In this document: piece by piece, positions 20,811 to 28,002 of the stretch
How positions within the stretch are numbered: position 1 is the first letter of the stretch
How the letters are laid out: every line of letters starts with the position of its first letter
Origin: Aedoeadaptatus ivorii
GTDB taxonomy: Bacteria; Bacillota; Clostridia; Tissierellales; Peptoniphilaceae
Reading direction: 5' to 3'
Assembly (NCBI RefSeq): GCF_030815095.1
Contig: NZ_JAUSWF010000006.1
Location: 62,001-126,000, forward strand
DNA length: 64,000 nt
Made by a program: the position numbers and the translations under genes
The notes under the pieces: generated by a model
Told to the model about the DNA's origin: nothing
What the model saw: the letters and a program-made list of their open reading frames with translations, nothing else
The model's database searches: none

Positions 20811-21332
20811 ATGAAATTGAAAAATCAATATATTTCAGTTGGGATGAAAGTGCTAACTGTATACTATATAATTTGGTTAATCTTTATTGTAGTATTTAAA
20901 ATGACATTTTCAATCAATAATTTATTGATTGAGCGACAAATAAATTTACTACCATTTTATTATGACAATACAGTTAATATTAAAGTTATTTTTGATGAGA
21001 TGGTATCAAATATACTCATTTTTTTACCTTTGGGAATTATGATTAGATCTATTTTATTTCGTAAAAACAATTTAAAAAGTATTCTTTTTGTATTTTTCTT
21101 TAGTTTAGCTATAGAGTTTTTACAGTACGCATTGTCAATTGGAGTATTTGATATAACTGATATAATTAATAATACATTAGGTGGTGTATTGGGCGTGGGA
21201 ATATATAATTTAGCTTTAAAAAAATTTAAATCTAAGTTTAAAGTAGATAAATTTATTTTTTGGATAGCTTTTATTAGTGCTATTTTTATAAGTTTAGTAT
21301 TAATTGTTTTTTTAAAATATAATGGTATTTAA
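20811..21332 (+). CDS. VanZ-like membrane protein
   Basis: 173 residues with about four membrane helices and the VanZ-family signature: an LLPF segment, NILIFLPLG, then EFLQYALSIGVFDITDIINNTLGG. VanZ-family proteins are linked to resistance to glycopeptides and some peptide antibiotics by unclear means. As the last gene of the peptide cargo, it may give self-protection to the producer. It is followed by a terminator and the second intron remnant. Confidence 0.85.
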   Translation: MKLKNQYISVGMKVLTVYYIIWLIFIVVFKMTFSINNLLIERQINLLPFYYDNTVNIKVIFDEMVSNILIFLPLGIMIRSILFRKNNLKSILFVFFFSLAIEFLQYALSIGVFDITDIINNTLGGVLGVGIYNLALKKFKSKFKVDKFIFWIAFISAIFISLVLIVFLKYNGI

Positions 21333-21373
21333 AATTTTGATATTAACTAAATTATTAGTATCAAAATTTTTTG
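21331..21373 (+). terminator. Terminator of the peptide cluster
   Basis: AAAATTTTGATA (21331-21342) pairs with TATCAAAATTTT (21359-21370), followed by more T residues, directly after the VanZ-like stop codon. Confidence 0.75.
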
Positions 21374-21990
21374 TATAACGGGCAAGTTCCAATACTGGGG
21401 TGAAAGTTCCTAAATAGCGTATTTGTCGACGAATTCCATAGCAATCCTGAAATTTCACATGGAGATATGTGGAAGAGAGGAACGACCTGACTTGATGAAC
21501 ATGAATATGATATTAAGGTTGGTTAGATATGTAGATTACAGTATACTAACAGTAGCAAACAGTGTAGTGGCAAATAGAGTAATAGTTTTAGTAACCAATG
21601 TATAGAAAAGAAGTTAGGATTAAAATAAATGCAACAAAATTCAAAGTTATTAAACCAACAAAGCTAAAATGTTTTGGATTTGAAGTCTGAAAAAGAAAAG
21701 AGAGTTGGAAGGCTAGGGAACACGAGAATTCATTATAAAAGATTAAAAGAAAATTAAATGTCCCACTGTAGATGGAAAACAGTCCTAGGGGTTTGGCGAC
21801 TATTATTAAGTTGTAACTAACATAACAGGATTGTACTATATAAACAAAGAAATCCTCAAAAAGAGAGGACTTTAAAGCTGTTTTGATTATTATTTGCATT
21901 GAACTACTTGTATGTCTAATGGCACGTACGATGGTGTGAGAGGGTTATATTTAGTCCTACTCGATTTTTATTGGCAAAGGCAAAATGAGA
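21371..21990 (+). mobile_element. Degenerate group II intron remnant, copy 2
   Basis: The first 350 bases nearly repeat 11081-11430 in the same orientation, with a 15-base insertion near 21562 (TGTAGTGGCAAAT). The RT fragment shows the same VRYVDYS and KPTKLKCFGFEV blocks with stops and frame changes. This copy runs further, reaching an intron 3'-like segment at about 21925-21965 (GTACGATGGTGTGAGAGG and CCTACTCGAT). It is non-functional as a coding unit. No other gene is seen between the VanZ-like gene and the relaxase. Confidence 0.75.
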
Positions 21991-22055
21991 GCTCATATTT
22001 GAAAGGGGCTGTGGAAAAGTTTCCACACTATCCTATCATTTTTTTATAGATCCAA

Positions 22056-23426
22056 TTACTTATACAATTCATTATAAATATACTTATCAGTATTCTTTCT
22101 TAATTGAGTCAATTCATTTATCAAGATATTCTCGTTGGCGTAGTCATCCATAAGAATATCTTTTTTATTTTTGTATTCATCATATAATTTTGACAACTCT
22201 TTTATACTTGGATTTTTATATTGACACTTTTCTAAAGTATTTATTGCTTTTTCATATGCGATAATTTGAGGCTTATATTCACTATAAAAATCTTTATCAT
22301 TTGGATTTTCTTTATAGGTTTTATAGATAACCTTATTTATTTTTATAGTGTTAATGTCTTCAATAGCTGCGTAAATTTTGCTCATAACTTTTTCAACATC
22401 TTTAATCTTATTTAGGATTTCTTGCCTATTAACAGCCTCTTCTTGGAGTTTAGTTTCCAAATCCATACTAGATGATAGTCCGTATTTTCTAAGCTGATTT
22501 AAGGTCTTCGCCATAGTATTCATGTTATGCTTTCTTGCCCATATTTCATAACCTTTAGAAGATTTAACCTTTTCATTACTTTCTGTGTCTATTATATTAT
22601 CAAATTTCTTATAAGATTTTTTATCATAACAAATTTTGTTATTTTTGTAATTTTCATTTACCTTATTTTCAATTCTCTCTTTTATTTTCTCTTTTGTATA
22701 ATCTTTTCCAAGAGTAGTTTCTCTCGCACGAATGAATCGCCCTTTTTCTCCTTGTTTTTTATGCCTGAAAGAAAGATATTTTCCAAGTTTAATTTCATAG
22801 CCATATTCTTCCATAAGCTTTAAGAAATTCTCATAGCTATTTGCTTTATTAATAGTATGATCAATAGCGATTTGAAGTTTATGTTTCCAGGATTTTCCTT
22901 TCTTAAATTCAATATATTCTTTGTAGGATTTACCATTGGTTTTATACTTTTCCTTAAATTTTACATAATCTTCATCTATAACTGATAGCTTATACTTTCT
23001 ACATAAATTATCACTATGATTTCTAATTTGGTGATAAGTTTTTTTGTTACTTTGATATGCTTTACCAGTCTCAAAAGAAACATTATTAAATAGTATATGG
23101 TTGTGAATATGTCCCTTATCTATATGGGTAGTAAGAACATATTCATACTTTCCTTTTAAGATTTTTTCGCATAGTTCTATTCCTATTTGATGAGCCTCTT
23201 CAGCAGTAGTTTCTCCGGGGAAAAAAGATTGAATTAAATGTCTTGCCAAAACTTTTGCTTTAGAATTACATTCTATTTTTGTTTGTTCAAATTCTAAATG
23301 AGCAGTTATAGGGTTACAGTTTAGGGAGGAAATTAGAATTTTTCCATCTGTTTTATCACTATTCATAATATAATCAAGTGCTGCTTTTAAAGTGGATTTT
23401 ATAGGATGAATTTTAGTAATTGCCAT
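22056..23426 (-). CDS. Conjugative relaxase (MobA/VirD2-like)
   Basis: 456 residues. The N-terminal relaxase domain starts MAITKIHPIKSTLKAALDYI; the tyrosine in this early segment is a candidate nicking residue. The metal-binding histidine motif is HIDKGHIHNHILFN (about residues 101-114). A Lys-rich, coiled C-terminal half follows. Known role: cutting oriT and remaining bound to the transferred strand. It starts inside the stop of MobC and is cotranscribed with it. It resembles relaxases of Tn1549-type clostridial ICEs. Confidence 0.92.
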   Translation of the reverse strand: MAITKIHPIKSTLKAALDYIMNSDKTDGKILISSLNCNPITAHLEFEQTKIECNSKAKVLARHLIQSFFPGETTAEEAHQIGIELCEKILKGKYEYVLTTHIDKGHIHNHILFNNVSFETGKAYQSNKKTYHQIRNHSDNLCRKYKLSVIDEDYVKFKEKYKTNGKSYKEYIEFKKGKSWKHKLQIAIDHTINKANSYENFLKLMEEYGYEIKLGKYLSFRHKKQGEKGRFIRARETTLGKDYTKEKIKERIENKVNENYKNNKICYDKKSYKKFDNIIDTESNEKVKSSKGYEIWARKHNMNTMAKTLNQLRKYGLSSSMDLETKLQEEAVNRQEILNKIKDVEKVMSKIYAAIEDINTIKINKVIYKTYKENPNDKDFYSEYKPQIIAYEKAINTLEKCQYKNPSIKELSKLYDEYKNKKDILMDDYANENILINELTQLRKNTDKYIYNELYK

Positions 23427-23794
23427 TATTCTTTCTCAGTATTTATGCTATTAGAATTAGTAAGAGAGTATATTTTTTTACGTATAGAGAAAATATCTTT
23501 TGCCTGATTTTCTAATAAGATTTTTAAATCTTCTACATCATCTTTATATATAATTGATGTAGTATTTACCCTTTTAGTAATTTGATTTATATTATTTGAA
23601 GTACGACTTATATTTGTTGACATTTCACGAAAGACATCCATATCTAATACATAAATATCTTTTTCTAAAATACATTTCATAATAAATTGCCTAAGAGTTT
23701 TACACTTAGATGCTTTATATTTTTCATTTAACAATTCTAACTCCTCATCAGATAACATTAAATAGATTCCGTTATTCCTAAATCTACTTGTCAT
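23426..23794 (-). CDS. mobC: MobC-type relaxosome protein
   Basis: 122 residues: an N-terminal ribbon-helix-helix-like segment (YLMLSDEELELLNEKYKAS, then TLRQFIMKCIL) and the MobC-like SNNINQITKRVN motif. The start ATG is preceded by GAGGAGGTTAAATT. Known role: helps the relaxase melt and nick oriT and often represses its own promoter. Gene order MobC then relaxase, with oriT upstream, is the standard layout. Confidence 0.88.
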   Translation of the reverse strand: MTSRFRNNGIYLMLSDEELELLNEKYKASKCKTLRQFIMKCILEKDIYVLDMDVFREMSTNISRTSNNINQITKRVNTTSIIYKDDVEDLKILLENQAKDIFSIRKKIYSLTNSNSINTEKE

Positions 23795-23813
23795 AATTTA
23801 ACCTCCTCGTATA

Positions 23814-23840
23814 TTATAGTTGTAGTAATAAAATACTACA
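23814..23840 (-). promoter_or_regulatory. mobC promoter with operator-like palindrome
   Basis: On the minus strand a TATAAT -10 (complement of 23814-23819) lies about 20 bases before the mobC start. Immediately upstream is TGTAGTA-N6-TACTACA (23821-23840), a perfect 7-bp inverted repeat in the -35 region. Autorepression by MobC is inferred. No good -35 hexamer is visible. Confidence 0.6.
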
Positions 23841-23953
23841 TTTTGTTCTCAATCCCTCTTTATTATGGGATAATAATTGTATATATAGAGCTCGTAGTAA
23901 ACCTCATTGAAGTTCGTCTACCTAATAAATTTATTAATAGAAATAAAAAAGAA

Positions 23954-23994
23954 AAACCTGTAAATTCAAGTAGGATTACTTGACTTACAGGTTT
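23954..23994. repeat. Hairpin in the candidate oriT
   Basis: AAACCTGTAA...TTCAAGTA pairs with TACTTGACTTACAGGTTT around a 4-base loop, with one extra base in the left arm. It could be a relaxosome site or a bidirectional terminator. Confidence 0.7.
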
Positions 23995-24212
23995 AATTTA
24001 TTCTATATATTTCGTCTGGAAATCTCCTGATTTAAATTTTTATCATTCATATTGTATCACTTTTTGAGGGAATATTCAAGTTTACGTTGGGGCTATTATA
24101 AGCGTTTGTTGCTGAATTTAATTATTATAAATCTAGGGGTTTGGGGATATTCCCCAACAAGTAAAATGGGAAAAAATAAGTGATATAATCGTAGTATTCT
24201 TATTTCATTTTT

Positions 24213-24234
24213 AGTAAGTGCATATGCACTTACT
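24213..24234. repeat. Perfect 22-bp palindrome
   Basis: AGTAAGTGCAT is followed directly by its exact reverse complement ATGCACTTACT, with no spacer, in the gene-free region between mobC and the metallophore cluster. A dimeric protein-binding site is more likely than an RNA hairpin because there is no loop. Confidence 0.85.
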
Positions 24235-24316
24235 GTGCTTGCTATTTTTGCTATTTTTAATTTAAAAATACACTATTTTATGATAACTTAAATTTTAAAA
24301 AACTAAAAAAATTACT

Positions 24317-24344
24317 TTGAAATAGATACTTTTACAACTATAAT
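24317..24344 (+). promoter_or_regulatory. Promoter of the DtxR-family gene, with downstream box
   Basis: TTGAAA (24317-24322), 16-base spacer, TATAAT (24339-24344). About 60 bases downstream, TTAGT-T-ACTAA at 24406-24416 resembles half sites of the operator at 24927 (GTTAGC/GCTAAC) and may allow autoregulation. Confidence 0.65.
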
Positions 24345-24439
24345 AATATGTATGATATTAAAAAATATTTTAAATTATCATATTTAAAGATATTTAATTA
24401 AATTATTAGTTACTAACAATTTAAGAGGGGGAGTAATTT

Positions 24440-24811
24440 ATTTTACACAGGGAATTTGCTGAAGAAAATTATTTAGAAGCCATATATATTTTATCTTTGG
24501 AAAATGAAGAGGTTAGAAATATAGACATTGCTAACTATTTGGATTACAAAAGACCGACGGTTACAAGAATGCTAAAAAAACTTGACAATAAAGGCAGGAT
24601 AACTTATGGAGATGATAAAATAATTCGTTTAACAGACGAATCAAAAAAATTTTGTGAAAAGATGTATAAAAAACATATGTATCTTACTAGCGTATTCATT
24701 AAACTTGGAGTTAATCCTAAACAAGCAGAAAGTGAAGCTTGTCTTATAGAACACGTTATATCAGATGAAACGTTTAAAAAATTAAAAAAACATTTTAATG
24801 AAACCTTATAA
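24440..24811 (+). CDS. eqbA: DtxR/MntR-family metal-dependent repressor (EqbA-like)
   Basis: 123 residues if translation starts at ATT 24440, which lies 6 bases after AGAGGGGGAG and gives the normal family start (M)LHREFAEENYLEAIYIL. No ATG, GTG or TTG is suitably placed; a TTG at 24497 would remove helix 1. The winged helix-turn-helix includes VRNIDIANYLDYKRPTVTRMLKKL. The dimerisation and metal-binding segment carries the family motif SEACLIEHVISDET. There is no SH3-like third domain, so it is of short MntR-like length. Known role: binds DNA when loaded with Fe or Mn. It heads the metallophore cluster and probably represses it at 24927-24942. Confidence 0.88.
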   Translation: MLHREFAEENYLEAIYILSLENEEVRNIDIANYLDYKRPTVTRMLKKLDNKGRITYGDDKIIRLTDESKKFCEKMYKKHMYLTSVFIKLGVNPKQAESEACLIEHVISDETFKKLKKHFNETL

Positions 24812-24813
24812 TT

Positions 24814-24860
24814 AATAGCATAGATAACTTTTAAATAAGTTTTTTATGCTATTTTTTTTA
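24814..24860 (+). terminator. Terminator after the DtxR-family gene
   Basis: AATAGCATA (24814-24822) pairs with TATGCTATT (24845-24853), with an inner AACTT/AAGTT stem and a T run. The repressor is thus transcribed separately from the biosynthetic genes. Confidence 0.85.
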
Positions 24861-24889
24861 ATTATTTTACAAAAACGTTCAAAAACTCA

Positions 24890-24918
24890 TTGATAAATGT
24901 TATCAAATGGTATATAAT
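24890..24918 (+). promoter_or_regulatory. Consensus promoter of the metallophore operon
   Basis: TTGATA (24890-24895), 17-base spacer, TATAAT (24913-24918). It lies between the repressor terminator and the thioesterase gene and should drive the long biosynthetic operon. Confidence 0.85.
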
Positions 24919-24926
24919 GAATAAAA

Positions 24927-24942
24927 GTTAGCTATTGCTAAC
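24927..24942 (+). promoter_or_regulatory. DtxR-type operator over the transcription start
   Basis: GTTAGC-TATT-GCTAAC, a perfect inverted repeat starting 9 bases after the -10, so it covers the expected start of transcription. It shares the TTAGC/GCTAA core with known DtxR/IdeR boxes. With a DtxR-family gene next door, iron-dependent repression is the natural reading. Confidence 0.75.
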
Positions 24943-24967
24943 AAAAAATATATTAAAAGGTGAATTT

Positions 24968-25726
24968 ATGTCAAAAAATTTTGAAATGCTAAATAAAGAA
25001 TTAGACGAAAACAATATTAAAGCTAGTCTTGTTATATTTCCGTTTGCAGGAGGTGGAGTATCTGCATTTAGAAATTGGAAATATGAATTTGAAGATGTAA
25101 GGATATTTGTTGCTCAATATCCAGGAAGAGAAAATAGATTTTCTGAAAAAGCTATAAGTGATATTAATATTTTAGTTGAAACATTATTCAATGATATGGA
25201 AGAAAATTTTGATTTTGGAAAACCTTACTATTTATTTGGACATAGTATGGGAACAAAAATAGTTTATGAAATAGCCTTAAAGATCAAAAATTCAAGATAT
25301 GAAAATCCAAGAGGAATAATAATTTCAGGTGGACGTGCTCCAGTGTATAAAGAACCAAACCCAATCTATTACCTTGATGACGAAGGTTTTATAGAAGGGC
25401 TAAGAAGATATGAGGGAACCCCGAAAGAGATATTAGATAATAAAGAATTGATTTCAATTTTTTTACCGACACTTAGAGCAGATTTTGTAATAGACGAAGA
25501 CTATCAAGATACAAAACATGAAAAATTAGAAAGTCCCATACTTGGACTTATGGGAGATAAAGATCAAGAAATGAAATTAGAAGAACTTAAAAAATGGCAA
25601 GATTATACAACAAAAGGATTCGTCTATAAATATATAGATGGCAAGCATATGTTTGTTAATACATCTCCTGAAATGGTTATAAGGGAAATAAAAAGCTATA
25701 TTAATGAAAACGTTAAAAATAATTAA
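24968..25726 (+). CDS. Type II (editing) thioesterase
   Basis: 252 residues from ATG 24968 behind AAAAGGTG; an upstream TTG in the same frame would overlap the operator. Alpha/beta-hydrolase fold: FPFAGGG near the N-terminus, nucleophile Ser in LFGHSMGTKI, an Asp in GLMGDKDQ, and His in DGKHMFV. Known role of the family (YbtT, PchC): clears wrongly loaded acyl groups from carrier domains. First gene of the biosynthetic operon; its end overlaps the next gene by 23 bases. Confidence 0.93.
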   Translation: MSKNFEMLNKELDENNIKASLVIFPFAGGGVSAFRNWKYEFEDVRIFVAQYPGRENRFSEKAISDINILVETLFNDMEENFDFGKPYYLFGHSMGTKIVYEIALKIKNSRYENPRGIIISGGRAPVYKEPNPIYYLDDEGFIEGLRRYEGTPKEILDNKELISIFLPTLRADFVIDEDYQDTKHEKLESPILGLMGDKDQEMKLEELKKWQDYTTKGFVYKYIDGKHMFVNTSPEMVIREIKSYINENVKNN

Positions 25727-26378
25727 AATTACAGAACTAACAAAATTTGACATTAATGAGGTAGTTCAATTTATACATGATGATTGTATAGCAGTAGTTG
25801 CTGTAGAAACAAATAGTTATGGAATTATAAGTGAATGTATTCCATATTTAAGTAAAGATCAAATTGAAATTATGTGGAAGTATAGAAAAGAAAGTGACAG
25901 AATTAATTATGCTGTAACAAAAGCAATAGTAAACTTGCTATTTTCTAAAATTGAGAAACTAAAATTCGAAGAGATTAGATGGCGTTACGGTAAATATAAT
26001 AAACCATATATTAGAAATCATTTGAATTTACATTTTAATATATCACATACCACAGGATTTTCAATAGTAGCTTTCTCAAGAAATGATATAGGAGTTGATA
26101 TTGAAAATATAGAAAGAAATATAGATTATAGTGAAATTAAGAATAATTTTTTTATTAACAATGAAAAAATATTAGGTTTGAAAGACTTTTACAAATATTG
26201 GGTTTCTAAAGAAGCTTATTTAAAATATAAAGGAGTCGGTTTAATTCAAAATTTGGAAACAGTCGATGTTATTAATAAAAATAATAATGTAATGAAAGTT
26301 ATAGATAAAGAAAATAATATTCAAAAGGAGATTTTGATTTTTGAAAAAGAAAAATTTGTTTTTGCGTTATGCTATTAA
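25704..26378 (+). CDS. 4'-phosphopantetheinyl transferase (Sfp type)
   Basis: 224 residues, overlapping the thioesterase. Family motifs: FNISHTTGFSIVAFS, the Mg-binding GVDIENIER and WVSKEAYLKYKGVGL. Known role: attaches the phosphopantetheine arm to carrier domains, here the ArCP and three PCP domains of the two NRPSs. Carrying its own activating enzyme makes the cluster less dependent on the host, useful for a mobile pathway. Confidence 0.93.
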   Translation: MKTLKIIKITELTKFDINEVVQFIHDDCIAVVAVETNSYGIISECIPYLSKDQIEIMWKYRKESDRINYAVTKAIVNLLFSKIEKLKFEEIRWRYGKYNKPYIRNHLNLHFNISHTTGFSIVAFSRNDIGVDIENIERNIDYSEIKNNFFINNEKILGLKDFYKYWVSKEAYLKYKGVGLIQNLETVDVINKNNNVMKVIDKENNIQKEILIFEKEKFVFALCY

Positions 26379-26396
26379 AAAGGTAGGGCAAATATT

Positions 26397-27986
26397 ATGA
26401 ATTTAGAGATTAAGAGACAATTAATCAACTTTTATGATAAAGATGTTTGGGAGCATCTAACTGTTGGCGAACATTTGAAAATGTGGTCAAATACATACGC
26501 CGATAGAGTAGCAGTTGTAGATGAAAATGAAGAATTGACATATAGACAACTTAAAGATGAAGTGGATTGTTATGCTAATGGACTTTTAAATCAAGGATTC
26601 TGTAAGGGAGATAAAGTATTATTTCAACTTCCTAATAGCAAAGAATTTATTATAATTTTATTTGCAATGATGAGTATAGGAGTGATTCCTGTAATTATCT
26701 TGATGGGTCATAGATATTCAGAAGTTAAGGGAATTTTAAATAAAACAAATGCAAAAGCATATATTGGAATTAACAGGTACTTAGGATTTTCATATGAAGA
26801 TATGGTGTCTAATATTATAGAAGATACGAAAGAAGATTTACAAGTTTATTTGATTGGCGAAACAGAGAAATATGAGAAGTTATGTACCTTAAGACAAAAT
26901 AGAAAAAATAAATTTGTTGAAGAATTAGAGTATAAGGAAACAGCTATATTTTTATTGTCAGGAGGTACAACCGGCTTTCCGAAACTAATACCTAATAGGC
27001 ATTGTGAATTTATATATTTAGCAAAAGAACTGGCAAATGTAACAGATATGAATGAAGATACAGTGTATTTGGCAGCTTTACCTATGAGCCATAAATTTGC
27101 ACTTTGTTGTCCGGGAATGATTGGGACATTGTCAAAAGGTGGTAAGGTAGTTACTTGTAGAGTATCCAGTCCTGATGAAATAATACCTTTGATTGAGGAA
27201 CAGGAAGTTAGCATTATGGCATTGGTACCTACTTTAGCTAATATGTGTATAGAATATCTTAAAAATGATGATGCTGATATCAGCAGTTTGAAGTATATAC
27301 AGATAGGTGGATCTGTTCTTGATTCTAACTTAGCAAAAAAGATTCAGGAAGAATTTAATTGTAAATTATTGCAATTGTATGGCATGAGTGAGTCGTTGAT
27401 TACTTGCTCTAGGGTTTTGGACGATGATTATGACAGATTACATACTCAAGGGAAGAAGTTAAGTGAGTTTGACGAAGCTCGTATTGTTGATGAAAACGGG
27501 AAAGAGGTTCCTGATGGAGATTTTGGAGAGCTAATAGTTAGGGGACCATATACTATTTTGGAATATTATGATTCATCAAAACTAAATGATACTCAGTTTA
27601 CAGAAGAATGTTTTTTAAGAACAGGAGATAGAGCCGCTAAGTTATATGGAGACAATTATAAAATTGTTGGTCGTGTGTTGGAGATGATAAATCGTGCTGG
27701 AGAAAAAATAGTTCCTTCTGAGTTGGAAAATATTTTGCTTACAAATAAGAATATTAGAGAAGTGCAAATTGTTGGCATACCCGATGAGACTCTCGGAGAA
27801 AAAATAGGTGTATTTATTTTGAAGGGGAGTACCGTTCTTACACTTAGAGATATAAGGAATTATTTGGTAGAAAGAGGACTTGCTTCTTTTAAGTTACCGG
27901 ATGAAGTACAGTATGTTGATCAATGGCCATTAACAAGCGTTGGAAAGGTAGATAAAAGTAAATTAAAACAACAAATGATTAAATAG
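26397..27986 (+). CDS. Aryl-acid-AMP ligase (EntE/DhbE/YbtE family)
   Basis: 529 residues, the normal length for stand-alone aryl-acid adenylating enzymes. ATP loop LSGGTTGFPK, LYGMSES, TGD and the C-terminal Lys in LTSVGKVDK are present. It should load an aromatic acid onto the ArCP at the start of the next protein. The substrate-pocket segment reads PMSHKFALCCPG. Compared with DhbE (HNxPLSSPG), the Ser linked to 2,3-dihydroxybenzoate is Cys, as in salicylate-activating enzymes, but the usually conserved Asn after His is Lys. Substrate is therefore uncertain: salicylate or another aryl acid. No salicylate or DHB synthesis gene is in the window. Confidence 0.9.
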   Translation: MNLEIKRQLINFYDKDVWEHLTVGEHLKMWSNTYADRVAVVDENEELTYRQLKDEVDCYANGLLNQGFCKGDKVLFQLPNSKEFIIILFAMMSIGVIPVIILMGHRYSEVKGILNKTNAKAYIGINRYLGFSYEDMVSNIIEDTKEDLQVYLIGETEKYEKLCTLRQNRKNKFVEELEYKETAIFLLSGGTTGFPKLIPNRHCEFIYLAKELANVTDMNEDTVYLAALPMSHKFALCCPGMIGTLSKGGKVVTCRVSSPDEIIPLIEEQEVSIMALVPTLANMCIEYLKNDDADISSLKYIQIGGSVLDSNLAKKIQEEFNCKLLQLYGMSESLITCSRVLDDDYDRLHTQGKKLSEFDEARIVDENGKEVPDGDFGELIVRGPYTILEYYDSSKLNDTQFTEECFLRTGDRAAKLYGDNYKIVGRVLEMINRAGEKIVPSELENILLTNKNIREVQIVGIPDETLGEKIGVFILKGSTVLTLRDIRNYLVERGLASFKLPDEVQYVDQWPLTSVGKVDKSKLKQQMIK

Positions 27987-28002
27987 ATAAGGAGGCTACA
28001 AT

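Larger units (their letters stand above)
23850..24300. other. Candidate oriT region
   Basis: A gene-free stretch between divergent mobC and the DtxR gene, unusually rich in inverted repeats: TATTAT-GGG-ATAATA (23861-23875), an 18-bp near-perfect hairpin (23954-23994), TTGGGGA-TAT-TCCCCAA (24141-24157) and a 22-bp perfect palindrome (24213-24234). Origins of transfer commonly sit upstream of mobC-relaxase pairs and carry such repeats. The nick site cannot be assigned by eye. Confidence 0.55.

Noticed and set aside
21588..21899. 103-residue minus-strand frame
   Set aside because: It lies entirely within the degenerate intron remnant, antisense to RT blocks, without ribosome site.
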